From Nocardioides sp. CFH 31398 (lineage in GTDB: Bacteria > Actinomycetota > Actinomycetes > Propionibacteriales > Nocardioidaceae), in assembly GCF_022436705.1 (NCBI RefSeq), contig NZ_JAKUHT010000025.1:1-64000 (forward strand): 64,000 nucleotides of DNA, given 5' to 3'. Shown piece after piece: positions 1 through 11,675 of the stretch. The number at the start of each line of letters is the position of its first letter. Positions within the stretch are counted from its first letter, which is position 1. Below the pieces are notes generated by a model. The model was not told the origin of the DNA. It was given only the letters and a program-made list of their open reading frames with translations, and did not search any database. Made by a program: the position numbers and the translations under genes.

Positions 1-1
1 C

Positions 2-397
2 TCGCCCCGCGCCGAGCAGCCCGCCCCCGCGCCGGAGCGCGCGGCGCCGCGACCCGCCGCGGTCGCCGACCTCGCCGAGCGGCGTCGTCCCACCCCCGCC
101 GCGCCCGCCGTCGCGGAGCTCTCCAAGATCACGACGCTGCACCCGCGCACCTACAACGAGGCCCGCACCGTGGGGGAGAACTTCCGCGAGGGCACGCCCG
201 TGATCATGAACCTCTCGGAGATGGACGACGCGGACGCCAAGCGCCTCGTCGACTTCGCCGCGGGGCTGGTCTTCGCCACGCGTGGCACCATCGAGCGCGT
301 GACCAACAAGGTGTTCCTGCTCTCGCCCCCGAACGTGACCGTGGCCGCCGAGGACAAGCAGCGTCTCGTCGAGGGCGGCTTCTTCAACCAGAGCTGA
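2..397 (+). CDS. sepF: Cell division protein SepF (5' truncated by window edge)
   Basis: C-terminal 131 residues of SepF, the membrane-associated protein that tethers the FtsZ ring in Gram-positive bacteria. A Pro/Ala-rich linker is followed by the globular SepF core, recognisable from ITTLHPRTYNEA, PVIMNLSEMDDADAKRL and DFAAGLVFATRG, and by the typical short end GGFFNQS. The N-terminal amphipathic helix lies outside the window. It sits directly before a YggT protein and wag31, the usual order downstream of ftsZ in actinobacteria, which supports the call. The reading frame is open from base 2; the true start is not visible. Confidence 0.95.
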   Translation, partial: SPRAEQPAPAPERAAPRPAAVADLAERRRPTPAAPAVAELSKITTLHPRTYNEARTVGENFREGTPVIMNLSEMDDADAKRLVDFAAGLVFATRGTIERVTNKVFLLSPPNVTVAAEDKQRLVEGGFFNQS

Positions 398-407
398 CGG
401 CGTACCC

Positions 408-704
408 GTGGTCCTCGTCGGACAGGTCGTCCACACGATCCTGTGGATCTTCATCGCTCTGCTCTGGATCCGGTTCGTCGTCGACTGGGTGCAGGTCTTC
501 GCCCGCTCCTGGTCGCCCTCGGGCCCGCTGCTGGTCGTGCTCGAGGTCGTCTACTCGACGACCGACCCGCCGATCAACGCGCTCCGCAAGGTCATCCCGC
601 CGCTGCGCCTCGGCTCGGTCGCGCTCGACCTGAGCTTCCTGATCGTGCTCCTCGGCGCCTACCTGCTGCTCCAGCTCAACTCCGCGACGCTGCTGAGCGC
701 CTGA
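408..704 (+). CDS. YggT family membrane protein
   Basis: 98-residue integral membrane protein of the YggT family, found between sepF and wag31 in most actinobacteria. Two hydrophobic segments at about residues 4-25 and 70-95 flank a short loop containing STTDPPINALRKVIPP, the conserved family region. The GTG start lies 10 bases after the sepF stop, so the two genes are probably co-translated. The biochemical role is not established; in some bacteria the family is linked to osmotic tolerance or division-site organisation. That the context points to cell envelope growth is inference. Confidence 0.9.
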   Translation: MVLVGQVVHTILWIFIALLWIRFVVDWVQVFARSWSPSGPLLVVLEVVYSTTDPPINALRKVIPPLRLGSVALDLSFLIVLLGAYLLLQLNSATLLSA

Positions 705-741
705 ACGCTCCCTGAGACCCGGCGTCCGCGCACGCCGCGAC

Positions 742-772
742 TTCGCAGGTCACGGGCGTCAGGCGCTATGGT
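742..772 (+). promoter_or_regulatory. Possible wag31 promoter
   Basis: TATGGT at 767-772 fits an actinobacterial -10 box, with a weak TTCGCA -35 candidate at 742-747 and 19-base spacing. It would give a leader of about 55 bases before wag31. Confidence 0.3.
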
Positions 773-833
773 CGTGCGGATGGGTCCGTCGTGAGGCGGG
801 CCCGGCAATGCTGTCTATCGAATGGGTGAGGTC

Positions 834-1646
834 ATGCCGCTGACGCCTGAGGACGTGAGCAACAAGCGCTTTACTCCCGTCCGGCTCCGCGAGGGCTACG
901 ACATGGGCGAGGTCGACCAGTTCCTCGACGAGGTCGAGGCCGAGCTGGCCCGACTGGTGCGGGAGAACGAGGACCTGCGCTCGAAGCTCGCGGCCGCCCA
1001 GTCGGGCGGCGGCTCCCCGGCGTACGGCGGCGCGGCCGCCCAGTCCGCGCCGGCCGCCCCCGAGCCGGCCCCGCAGCTGCAGAAGCAGCCGGAGCCCACG
1101 CCGGAGCCCACGCCGGAGCCCACGCCGGCCCCCGCGACGCAGCCCGTCGCGGTCGCCGCGGCCCCGAGCGGTCCCGGCCCGGTCGAGACGATCCGTGTCG
1201 AGACGGTGCCCGAGGCGTCCAACGCCGCGGCGCGCCTGCTCGAGATCGCCACGCGCAACGCGGACGAGCTCGTGGAGGAGGCCAAGAACGAGGCCGACAA
1301 GATCGTCGGGGCGGCCCGGACCAAGGCCGACCGGCTCACGACCGAGTCGAAGGCCAAGGCCGACCAGCTCGAGTCCGACGCCCGCACCCGCGCGCAGATG
1401 CTCGACCAGGAGACCGCCGAGCGTCGTCAGCAGGTCTTCGGCGACCTGGAGCGCGAGCGGGACAAGCTCAACAGCGAGGTGGAGAACCTGCGCTCCTTCG
1501 AGCGTGAGTACCGCTCGCGCCTGAAGAGCTACTTCACCCAGCAGCTGGAGGCCCTCGGCAGCCCGTCCGAGACGCCGTCGCAGCCCGCGGAGGGGACGCC
1601 GGCGCCGAAGCGCCTGCGCTCCATCCTGGGCGACGAGGAGGCCTGA
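834..1646 (+). CDS. wag31: DivIVA family polar growth protein Wag31
   Basis: DivIVA/Wag31, the polar scaffold that directs peptidoglycan synthesis and tip growth in actinobacteria. The N-terminal DivIVA domain is clear (MPLTPEDVSNKRF, then GYDMGEVDQFLDEVEAELARL). A Pro/Ala/Gln-rich linker containing three EPTP repeats follows (about residues 60-120), then a long heptad-rich coiled coil (about 130-240) and a short tail ending DEEA. An upstream in-frame ATG at 822 exists, but family members begin MPLTP and GGGTGAGG-like bases lie before 834, so 834 is preferred. A strong hairpin follows the gene. Confidence 0.93.
   Translation: MPLTPEDVSNKRFTPVRLREGYDMGEVDQFLDEVEAELARLVRENEDLRSKLAAAQSGGGSPAYGGAAAQSAPAAPEPAPQLQKQPEPTPEPTPEPTPAPATQPVAVAAAPSGPGPVETIRVETVPEASNAAARLLEIATRNADELVEEAKNEADKIVGAARTKADRLTTESKAKADQLESDARTRAQMLDQETAERRQQVFGDLERERDKLNSEVENLRSFEREYRSRLKSYFTQQLEALGSPSETPSQPAEGTPAPKRLRSILGDEEA
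1091..1126 (+). repeat. 12-bp tandem repeat x3 inside wag31
   Basis: Three perfect tandem copies of GGAGCCCACGCC encode EPTP-EPTP-EPTP in the disordered linker of Wag31. The in-frame period means copy-number change would lengthen the linker without a frameshift. Confidence 0.9.
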
Positions 1647-1685
1647 GCCTCCGTCCGGCCGCCGCCGGGCACCAGCACCGCACGC

Positions 1686-1726
1686 ACGGCCCCGAGCCCC
1701 ACGCCACACGTGGGGACCGGGGCCGT
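1686..1726 (+). terminator. Hairpin terminator after wag31
   Basis: ACGGCCCCG and CGGGGCCGT form a perfect 9-bp outer stem, and CCCCAC/GTGGGG a 6-bp inner stem, separated by a 2x2 internal loop, with a 7-base terminal loop. There is no U-tract, as is common in actinobacteria. It lies in the 308-base gap between wag31 and the DksA-like gene; the rest of that gap holds the promoter at 1779-1809 and a long leader. Confidence 0.7.
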
Positions 1727-1778
1727 CGTCGTCGGTGCGGCGTGCCGTCGCGGGCCGTCCCCGACGGCCCCCAGGCGG

Positions 1779-1809
1779 TTGTGGTCGTGGGTCGCCCTGC
1801 CACTAGGGT
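1779..1809 (+). promoter_or_regulatory. Promoter of the DksA-like/lspA operon
   Basis: TTGTGG at 1779-1784 and TAGGGT at 1804-1809 with 19-base spacing. A start site near 1816 would leave an untranslated leader of about 140 bases before the GTG at 1955. Confidence 0.45.
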
Positions 1810-1954
1810 GCTGCTCGCCACGTGCGTCGGGGACCCTCCGTGGACTTGTCCGGGGCCGTCGGGGGTACGGCGGTGGGTGCACGTCGTGCCACGGCACGGA
1901 CGCACCGGCAGACGGGGCCTGCGGCCCACGGCACGAACGACGAAGAGGGCCACC

Positions 1955-2398
1955 GTGACCAAGTCCGACGCGACACCCGAGAGCATCTCGGCCGACGCCG
2001 TGGCACCGCAGCTCGCGGTGGCCGCGGGCGACGACCCCTGGACCGCCGCCGAGGTGCAGGAGGTCCTCGACGAGCTCAACGAGGCCCGTCAGCGACTCGG
2101 TGCGCTGGTGCGGGGCCAGGAGGAGGAGCTCGCCGGCCTCATGCGCGACGCCGGCGACGGCGCCGGCCACGACCAGGCCGACGTGGGCGCCACCAGCTTC
2201 GAGCGCGACCACGAGCTCACCGTCGTCAACAACGAGCGCGAGGCGCTCGAGCGGATGGACCACGCGCTGGCGCGGATCGCGGACGGCACCTACGGGCTGT
2301 GCGAGTCCTGCGGCAACCCCATCGGCAAGGCCCGGCAGATGGCTTTTCCCCGTGCGTCACTGTGTATGACGTGCAAGCAGCGCGAGGAACGCCGCTGA
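1955..2398 (+). CDS. TraR/DksA C4-type zinc finger protein
   Basis: 147-residue protein with a coiled-coil N-terminal half (VQEVLDELNEARQRLGALVRGQ) and a C-terminal four-cysteine zinc finger, CESCGNPI followed by CMTCKQREERR, the TraR/DksA signature. DksA-like proteins bind in the secondary channel of RNA polymerase, but this short actinobacterial type is not shown to do so. The GTG at 1955 is preceded by GAAGAGGG and gives the normal family length; the frame stays open upstream but that stretch looks non-coding. The 3' end overlaps the likely lspA start, suggesting coupled translation. Confidence 0.85.
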   Translation: MTKSDATPESISADAVAPQLAVAAGDDPWTAAEVQEVLDELNEARQRLGALVRGQEEELAGLMRDAGDGAGHDQADVGATSFERDHELTVVNNEREALERMDHALARIADGTYGLCESCGNPIGKARQMAFPRASLCMTCKQREERR

Positions 2399-3048
2399 CG
2401 TCCGCGGACGCCGCCCCGGGCGAGGACGGTCCCGGCGAGGTGACGGCGAGGTCCGGGTCGCGCCGGCGCGCGCCGTACCTCGGGCTGCTCGCCGTGGTGG
2501 CCGCGGCGGCGTACACCCTGGACGTGGTGACGAAGGTCCTGGCCGTCGAGCGCCTGGACGGGACCTCGAACGTCCCCGTCGTGGGCGACTGGCTCACGCT
2601 GACCCTGGTCCGCAACCCCGGTGCGGCGTTCTCGACGGGCACCGAGTTCACCGTCGTGCTGAGCGTCATCAGCATCACCGCCGCCCTCGTCGTGCTCTGG
2701 GTGGCACGGCGGGTGGGCAGCCGCTGGTGGGCTGTCGGGCTGGGCCTGCTCCTGGCCGGGGTGCTGGGCAACCTCACCGACCGGATGCTGCGCCAGCCGG
2801 GCCCCTTCGAGGGCCACGTGATCGACTTCCTGCGGATCCCCAGCTGGCCGGTCTTCAACGTCGCGGACATCTGCATCAACGTCGCGGCCGGCGTCATCAT
2901 CCTGCAGGCCTTCCGCGGGGTCCGTGTCGACGGCACCCGCGAGGGCGACCACGCCGCGCGCGGGGACGCCGACGAGGACGCCGACGAGGGTCACGCCGAG
3001 GCCGGCGCCGACGCGGACGCGCGGCGGGCGGGGGAGAGGGCCGAGTGA
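2371..3048 (+). CDS. lspA: Lipoprotein signal peptidase (signal peptidase II)
   Basis: Aspartyl protease that removes the signal peptide from diacylated prolipoproteins in the membrane. Four hydrophobic segments are present together with family motifs VRNPGAAFS, GNLTDR and FNVADICINVAAG; the Asp residues in the last two are the catalytic pair. The C-terminal tail is unusually long and acidic (many DEDADE-type residues). The start is uncertain: GTG at 2371 overlaps the previous gene and leaves about 35 residues before the first membrane segment, as in mycobacterial LspA; GTG at 2440 is the alternative. The stop overlaps the next GTG as GTGA. Lgt (24.9 kb) acts on the same substrates one step earlier. 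Confidence 0.92.
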   Translation: MQAARGTPLTSADAAPGEDGPGEVTARSGSRRRAPYLGLLAVVAAAAYTLDVVTKVLAVERLDGTSNVPVVGDWLTLTLVRNPGAAFSTGTEFTVVLSVISITAALVVLWVARRVGSRWWAVGLGLLLAGVLGNLTDRMLRQPGPFEGHVIDFLRIPSWPVFNVADICINVAAGVIILQAFRGVRVDGTREGDHAARGDADEDADEGHAEAGADADARRAGERAE

Positions 3049-3983
3049 CGGCGTCCTCCGAGCTGCGGGTCGTGCCCGTCCCGGACGGGCTCGCCGGCGA
3101 GCGCGTGGACGCCGCGATGGCGCGGATGTTCGGGTTCTCCCGCAGCCGCTGCGCCGAGCTCATCGCCCAGGGCCTCGTCGTGCTGGACGGCGAGACCGCG
3201 GCGAAGTCGACGCGGGTCGGGGGCGGGTCCCTGCTGGAGGTCACCATCCCCGAGGAGGCGGACCCGCTCGCGGTGCGCCCCGAGGTGGTCGAGGGCGTCG
3301 GGATCATCCACGACGACGACGACATCGTCGTGGTCGACAAGCCGGTCGGCGTCGCCGTCCACCCGTCACCGGGGTGGACCGGCCCCACGCTGGTCGGGCA
3401 CCTGCGCGCCGCGGGGTTCACCATCGCCACCAGCGGCGCCTCGGAGCGCCAGGGCATCGTGCAGCGGCTCGACGTCGGCACCTCCGGCGTCATGGTCGTC
3501 TGCAAGTCCGAGCACGCGTACTCCGTGCTCAAGCACGCCTTCCGCGACCGCGAGGTCGACAAGACCTACCACGCGCTCGTGCAGGGCCACCCCGACCCGC
3601 TCGAGGGCACCGTCGACGCCCCGATCGGCCGCCACCGGGGCGCGGACTGGCGCTTCACCGTGCGCGAGGACGGCAAGCCGTCGATCACCCACTACGCCAC
3701 CCTCGAGGCGCACCGGTTCGCCAGCCTGCTCGAGGTGCACCTCGAGACCGGTCGGACCCACCAGATCCGCGTCCACATGTCCGCCCTGCGCCACCCCTGC
3801 GTCGGCGACCTCACCTACGGCGCCGACCCCACGCTGGCGGCGCGCGTCGGGCTGGAGCGGCAGTGGCTGCACGCCGTCCGGCTCGGCTTCACGCACCCGG
3901 GCGACGGGCAGTGGGTGACCTACGAGTCGCCCTACCCGGCGGACCTGGCGCGCGCCCTGGACGTCGTGCGGGGCAGCGCGTGA
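3045..3983 (+). CDS. RluA/RluD family pseudouridine synthase
   Basis: 312-residue rRNA pseudouridine synthase, most like RluD, which modifies the large-subunit rRNA. An N-terminal S4 RNA-binding domain (about residues 15-75, RVDAAMARMFGFSRSRCAELI) precedes the catalytic domain. The catalytic aspartate is D143 in QRLDVGTSG, and the conserved ETGRTHQIRVHM and VGDLTYG motifs follow. Starting with GTG inside the lspA stop (GTGA), it is translationally coupled; the lspA-rluD pair is widely conserved. The exact target uridine cannot be deduced from sequence alone. Confidence 0.93.
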   Translation: MTASSELRVVPVPDGLAGERVDAAMARMFGFSRSRCAELIAQGLVVLDGETAAKSTRVGGGSLLEVTIPEEADPLAVRPEVVEGVGIIHDDDDIVVVDKPVGVAVHPSPGWTGPTLVGHLRAAGFTIATSGASERQGIVQRLDVGTSGVMVVCKSEHAYSVLKHAFRDREVDKTYHALVQGHPDPLEGTVDAPIGRHRGADWRFTVREDGKPSITHYATLEAHRFASLLEVHLETGRTHQIRVHMSALRHPCVGDLTYGADPTLAARVGLERQWLHAVRLGFTHPGDGQWVTYESPYPADLARALDVVRGSA

Positions 3984-3996
3984 GGCGGGTGGGCCG

Positions 3997-4761
3997 GTGA
4001 CCGCCGTCCGGCTCGCCGAGACCCACGAGCTGCCCGCGGTGGCCGACCTCCTCCTCTCCGCCCGGTCCGCGGCGGCGGGGTGGATGCCGCCCGTGCCGGA
4101 GCAGGCCGTCCCGCTGGTGAGGCGGGACCTCGCCGGCTGGGACCTCGACGTCCGCGAGGTGTGGGTGGCGACCGAGGCGGACCACGGCGGCGGCGAGCGG
4201 GTGGTCGCCTTCGCGGCCCTCGTCGACGACTGGCTCGAGGCGCTCTACGTCGACCCGGCCGCCCAGCGCGGCGGCCTCGGCACGATGCTGCTCGACGTGG
4301 TCAAGGCCCGCCGTCCCGAGGGCTTCTGCCTGTGGGTCTTCGAGGCCAACCGCCCCGCCCGGGCCTTCTACGGCCGCCACGGCCTGCTGGAGCTCGAGCG
4401 CACCGACGGCTCGGCCAACTCCGAGCGCACCCCCGACGTGCGCATGGTCTGGCCCGGCGCCGACCCCCTGGCGACCCTGCGCCGTCTCGTGGACGACGTC
4501 GACCACGAGCTCGGCGACCTGCTGGCCCGCCGGGTGGCGCTCAGCCGGGTCATCCAGGACCACAAGGCCGACGCGACCCGGGACCCCGGGCGCGAGGCCG
4601 AGGTGGCCCGCCGGGTGGCCTCCCGCGTGCCCGAGCTGGGGGAGCAGCGGGTGGCCCGGATCATGGCCGCGGTGATCGCCGAGAGCCTCGACGCGGCCCG
4701 CGCCGAGGGCACCCAGGACCCGCTGTCGGTGGTCCCCGGCAGGCTCGACCCGCTGGCGTAG
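3997..4761 (+). CDS. GNAT acetyltransferase fused to an AroQ-type chorismate mutase domain
   Basis: 254-residue two-domain protein. Residues 1-150 are a GNAT acetyltransferase with the acetyl-CoA loop AQRGGLGTMLLD and the typical ANRPARAFYGRHG end. Residues 158-235 match AroQ chorismate mutase: comparing with the E. coli enzyme, the positions of R11, R28, K39, D48, R51 and E52 correspond to R162, R178 or R179, K190, D196, R199 and E200, and the Gln88 position may be E229. Chorismate mutase makes prephenate for Phe and Tyr. A shadow ORF on the other strand covers it but lacks any motif. The acetyl acceptor is unknown, and catalytic competence of the mutase domain is inferred from residues only. 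It lies between the rluD-like gene and dnaE. Confidence 0.82.
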   Translation: MTAVRLAETHELPAVADLLLSARSAAAGWMPPVPEQAVPLVRRDLAGWDLDVREVWVATEADHGGGERVVAFAALVDDWLEALYVDPAAQRGGLGTMLLDVVKARRPEGFCLWVFEANRPARAFYGRHGLLELERTDGSANSERTPDVRMVWPGADPLATLRRLVDDVDHELGDLLARRVALSRVIQDHKADATRDPGREAEVARRVASRVPELGEQRVARIMAAVIAESLDAARAEGTQDPLSVVPGRLDPLA

Positions 4762-4871
4762 GCTGACGGCCTTCCCCGCCTGATCGTCACTCCACGCGCA
4801 GCACCGCGCCCGTCGGCGCACCCCGCTCCACCGTCCTGCCCCTTCGACCCGGCGAGGAACCCGGCACCACG

Positions 4872-8431
<3,560 letters not shown>

Positions 8432-8435
<4 letters not shown>

Positions 8436-9016
8436 CGTCGGACGTGGAGGCGCGGGGCCGGGTGGCCTGGCCCGCCGTGGTCGCCGTGGCCCTCGTCGGC
8501 GCCGGTGCGCTGGCCGGGGTGCTGTGGTGGGCGCTGTGGACCCCGCCGACCGGGGTGGCGCTGGCCGGCCGCTTCGTCCTGGACTCCGACGGGGCGCGGG
8601 CGGACTTCGACGCCACCGGCACGTACGTGGTGATCGCCCTGGTCCTGGGGCTGGTCGCCGGACTGGTCGTCGGCTGGGTCACCCGCCGTGACGAGCTCGT
8701 GGTGGTCGGGGTCGCCCTGGTCGCGGCCGTCGCCGCCGGGCTCCTGATGTACGCCGTCGGCCACCTCCTGGGCCCGGCGGACCCGGCCTCCCTGGCCGCC
8801 GACGCCGAGGACTACGCCCCCCTCGAGGGCGACCTCCGGCTCGCGGGGTCAGCCCCCTTCCTCGCCCTGCCGGGCGGGCTGCTCGTCGGCCTCGTGGTCA
8901 CGCTGCTCGGCTTCGCCCGCCACGGCGGACCCGCCCCGACGCCCCCGGACCCGGGTCGCCCCGACGACTCCGCCGGGCTCAGCATCACCCCGGGTCGGCC
9001 CGGACGCGCGCGCTGA
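8432..9016 (+). CDS. Membrane protein of unknown function
   Basis: 194-residue protein with four predicted membrane helices (about residues 12-35, 66-87, 92-118 and 147-168) and a Pro/Gly-rich cytoplasmic tail. Actinobacteria often carry a small four-helix protein of this type downstream of dnaE; it may belong to the DUF2567 group, but I cannot confirm that. The GTG at 8432 overlaps the dnaE stop as GTGA; a second in-frame GTG lies 12 bases further upstream. It is convergent with ybaK. No catalytic residues are evident. Confidence 0.7.
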
Positions 9017-9063
9017 CGACGCCGACCCCGCGCGCCGGGGCCGGGCGTCCGGGCCGACCCGGG

Positions 9064-9585
9064 CTACCGGGGGCGGCCGACCCGGGCGGTGGCGGCGTCG
9101 GTGAGACGGACGAGGTCCGCGGGGGCGAGCTCGAGGTCGAGTCCGCGGCGACCGCCGGAGACGAAGACGGTGTCGTGACCCAGGGCTGTCTCGTCGAGGA
9201 CGGTGGGCAGGGGCCGCTTCTGGCCCAGCGGGGAGATGCCGCCGACGACGTACCCGGAGGAGCGCTCGGCGTCGGCGGGGTCCGCCATCTCCGCCCTGGG
9301 TGCGCCGAGCGCGCGGGCGACGGCCTTGAGGTCGAGGCGCTCGGTGACGGGGAGCACCGCGACGGCCAGCCCGGCGGCGGTCCGGACGACGAGCGTCTTG
9401 AGCACCCGCTCCGCGGCGACGCCGAGACGTTCGGCGAGCACGTCCGCCGCCTCCTCGCCGTACGACGCGCTGCGCGGGTCGTGCTCGTAGGGGTGGCCGA
9501 CGACCTCGACCCCGGCGGCCGCGGCCGCCCTGGTGGCGGGGGTCTCCGGGGAGCCCGCGCCGCGTCGCGACGAGCGGCGGCTCAG
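9064..9585 (-). CDS. ybaK: YbaK/EbsC family Cys-tRNA(Pro) deacylase
   Basis: Trans-editing hydrolase that clears mischarged Cys-tRNA(Pro). The YbaK core is complete: HPYEHDP at the start, VLKTLVV with the key lysine, YVVGGISPLGQKR and VFVSGGRRGLDLEL. No ATG, GTG or TTG occurs in frame at a sensible N-terminus: the frame upstream runs antisense-free inside the LON gene, and the next GTG downstream would delete the conserved HPYEHDP. The best start is CTG at 9585, whose last two bases are the first two of the LON-gene stop (CTGA overlap). This gives 173 residues, about the family norm. Start assignment is inference. Confidence 0.85.
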   Translation of the reverse strand: MSRRSSRRGAGSPETPATRAAAAAGVEVVGHPYEHDPRSASYGEEAADVLAERLGVAAERVLKTLVVRTAAGLAVAVLPVTERLDLKAVARALGAPRAEMADPADAERSSGYVVGGISPLGQKRPLPTVLDETALGHDTVFVSGGRRGLDLELAPADLVRLTDAATARVGRPR

Positions 9586-10247
9586 TTGGGGGACCAGCCC
9601 GTGCGGGCGACGTCCGTCGCGGGGAGGGACGGGATGGCGTTCATGGCGCGGAGCTCGGAGCGCAGCATGTCGGTCACCATGTCGAGACGGACGGCGACGT
9701 CGTCGGCCTCGAGCAGCCGCTGCCGGTCCGGGTGGGGCAGGGGAGCGGTGGCGGCCAGGACCCACGACAGCATGACCGGGTCGTGCGGGAGGCGGCCGGT
9801 GTAGGGGTCGCCGCTGATCTGGGCGAGGGTCGCCCGGTAGGCCGTGAACGTCGACTTCACCCGCTCGACGGTCTCGGGGGCGACGGCGACGTCGTTCTCG
9901 GCCAGCACCTCCACCTGGCCGACGGGGAAGTCGCCCGAGGTCTCGAGGCCGTCCAGGCGGATCCGGTCACGGGCCGTCGCGACGACGGTGAAGCCGCCGT
10001 CACCGGTCTCCTCGACGTCGCCCAGCTGCAGGCGGCAGCCCACGCGGTGCAGCGACTGGCTCCCGTGGTCGCCGACCTCGAAGCCCTCACGGATCGCCAC
10101 CGACCCGAAGAGCCTGCGGGCCGGGTCGGACTCGGTCAGGAGGTGGCGGACGAGCGCGGTGTAGCGGTCCTCGAAGACCCGCAACGGGACCCGTGCGCCG
10201 GGGAACAGGACGCTGTTCAACGGGAACATCGGCAGCGCCTCGGTCAC
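9582..10247 (-). CDS. LON substrate-binding (N-terminal) domain protein
   Basis: 221-residue stand-alone Lon N-terminal domain: LPMFPLNSVLFPGARVPLRVFEDRY is the family hallmark at the N-terminus, followed by a helical region ending ADDVAVRLDMVTDMLRSEL. Such proteins lack the ATPase and protease parts of Lon and their role is unknown, possibly substrate recognition. The GTG at 10247 is preceded at exactly six bases by TAGAGT, so the mRNA is probably leaderless. It is divergent from hisD and followed by ybaK with a 4-base overlap. Confidence 0.88.
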   Translation of the reverse strand: MTEALPMFPLNSVLFPGARVPLRVFEDRYTALVRHLLTESDPARRLFGSVAIREGFEVGDHGSQSLHRVGCRLQLGDVEETGDGGFTVVATARDRIRLDGLETSGDFPVGQVEVLAENDVAVAPETVERVKSTFTAYRATLAQISGDPYTGRLPHDPVMLSWVLAATAPLPHPDRQRLLEADDVAVRLDMVTDMLRSELRAMNAIPSLPATDVARTGWSPN

Positions 10248-10253
10248 CCTGCG

Positions 10254-10259
10254 ACTCTA
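10254..10259 (-). promoter_or_regulatory. -10 box for leaderless LON-domain gene
   Basis: TAGAGT, then six bases, then the GTG start codon; the predicted transcription start coincides with the start codon. Confidence 0.6.
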
Positions 10260-10339
10260 GACCCCGCGTCCCCGGTCCCGGCCCCGCGCCGGTCCCGCCC
10301 ACGGCCCCTGCCGTTTCGCGACGGCCCCGCCGCCCCGCC

Positions 10340-10345
10340 TAGAAT
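10340..10345 (+). promoter_or_regulatory. -10 box for leaderless hisD operon
   Basis: TAGAAT followed by seven bases and the hisD ATG. There is no ribosome binding site between them, so the his operon transcript is predicted to start at or next to the start codon. No convincing -35 box is visible. Confidence 0.6.
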
Positions 10346-10352
10346 CGGGGTC

Positions 10353-11675
10353 ATGTTGCGACGCATCGACCTCCGGACGACGGCTGCCACCCCGGGCGCC
10401 GAGCACGGTCATGTCGACTACCGCGACGCGCTCCCGCGGGCCGACTTCGACATCGAGGCCGCGATCCCCGCCGTCCAGGCCATCTGCGACGAGGTGCGCC
10501 GGCGCGGTGTCGTCGCGATCACGGAGTACTCCGCCCGCTTCGACGGCGTCGAGCAGACCGACATCGCCGTCCCGCCCGAGGCGTGCGCGAAGGCCCTGGC
10601 CGAGCTGGACCCCGCCGTCCGCGCCGGCCTCGAGGAGTCGATCCGCCGGCTCCGGGCGACCTCCGAGGCCGAGCTCGAGTCCGACACCGTCTCGAGCCCC
10701 GCCGACGGCGCCCAGGTGCGCACCCGCGTCGTCCCCATGGGCCGTGTCGGCCTCTACGTGCCGGGCGGGATCGCGCCACTGGTCTCCAGCGTCGTCATGA
10801 ACGTCGTCCCGGCCCAGGTCGCCGGCGTCGGTGAGATCGCACTGGCCTCCACGCCGCAGAAGGAGCACGGCGGGCTGCCGCACCCCACGATCCTCGCGGC
10901 GTGCGCGCTGCTCGGCATCGACGAGGTGTACGCCGTCGGCGGTGCCCAGGCCGTCGCCATGTTCGCGTACGGCGCTGGCCCCTGCCGCCGCGTCGACCTC
11001 GTGACCGGACCCGGCTCGATCTGGACCGTCACCGCCAAGCGTCTCCTCAAGGGCGTCGTCGGCATCGACTCCGAGGCCGGCCCCACGGAGATCGCCGTCC
11101 TGGCCGACGACACCGCCGACCCGGCGCACGTCGCGGCCGACCTGCTCAGCCAGTCCGAGCACGACCAGCTCGCCGCGAGCGTGCTGGTGACGCCGTCCGA
11201 GGCGCTCGCCGACAAGGTCGAGGTGGCGCTGGAGGAGCAGGTCTCCCGCACCCGCCACGAGGAGCGCATCCGCACCTCGCTGCGCGGCCCGCAGTCCGCG
11301 ATCGTCATGGTCTCCGACCTCGAGCAGGGCCTCGCCGTCGTCGACGCGTACGCCGCGGAGCACCTCGAGATCCAGACCGCCGACGCCGAGGAGTGGGCGC
11401 TGCGCGTGCGCAACGCCGGCGCGATCTTCGTCGGCCCGCACACCCCGGTGAGCCTCGGCGACTACTGCGCCGGGTCGAACCACGTCCTGCCCACCGGCGG
11501 CTGCGCCTGCCACTCGTCCGGCCTGTCGGTGCGGGCGTTCACGCGCACCGTCCACATGGTCACCTACGACCACGCCGCGCTGCGCGACGTGGCGCCCCAC
11601 GTGGTCGCGCTGGCCGAGGCCGAGGACCTGCCCGGCCACGGCGAGGCCGTCCGCATCCGGGTCGAGCCCCGGTGA
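10353..11675 (+). CDS. hisD: Histidinol dehydrogenase
   Basis: Zinc enzyme for the last two steps of histidine synthesis, oxidising L-histidinol to L-histidine with NAD. The 440 residues include GRVGLYVPGG, GAQAVAMFAYG, the zinc-site region LLSQSEHDQLA, the catalytic region YAAEHLEI and GSNHVLPTGG. It is the first gene of a hisD-C-B-H-priA-F operon; its stop overlaps the hisC GTG as GTGA. ATG 10353 matches the normal N-terminus and the leaderless promoter geometry. Confidence 0.97.
   Translation: MLRRIDLRTTAATPGAEHGHVDYRDALPRADFDIEAAIPAVQAICDEVRRRGVVAITEYSARFDGVEQTDIAVPPEACAKALAELDPAVRAGLEESIRRLRATSEAELESDTVSSPADGAQVRTRVVPMGRVGLYVPGGIAPLVSSVVMNVVPAQVAGVGEIALASTPQKEHGGLPHPTILAACALLGIDEVYAVGGAQAVAMFAYGAGPCRRVDLVTGPGSIWTVTAKRLLKGVVGIDSEAGPTEIAVLADDTADPAHVAADLLSQSEHDQLAASVLVTPSEALADKVEVALEEQVSRTRHEERIRTSLRGPQSAIVMVSDLEQGLAVVDAYAAEHLEIQTADAEEWALRVRNAGAIFVGPHTPVSLGDYCAGSNHVLPTGGCACHSSGLSVRAFTRTVHMVTYDHAALRDVAPHVVALAEAEDLPGHGEAVRIRVEPR

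Noticed and set aside
2440..2442. Alternative lspA start GTG 2440
   Set aside because: Possible, but the ribosome site would touch the codon and actinobacterial LspA proteins often have about 35 residues before the first helix.
9018..9060. Terminator between the 8.4-9.0 kb membrane gene and ybaK
   Set aside because: Only a 5-bp CCCCG/CGGGG stem could be found in the GC-rich gap.
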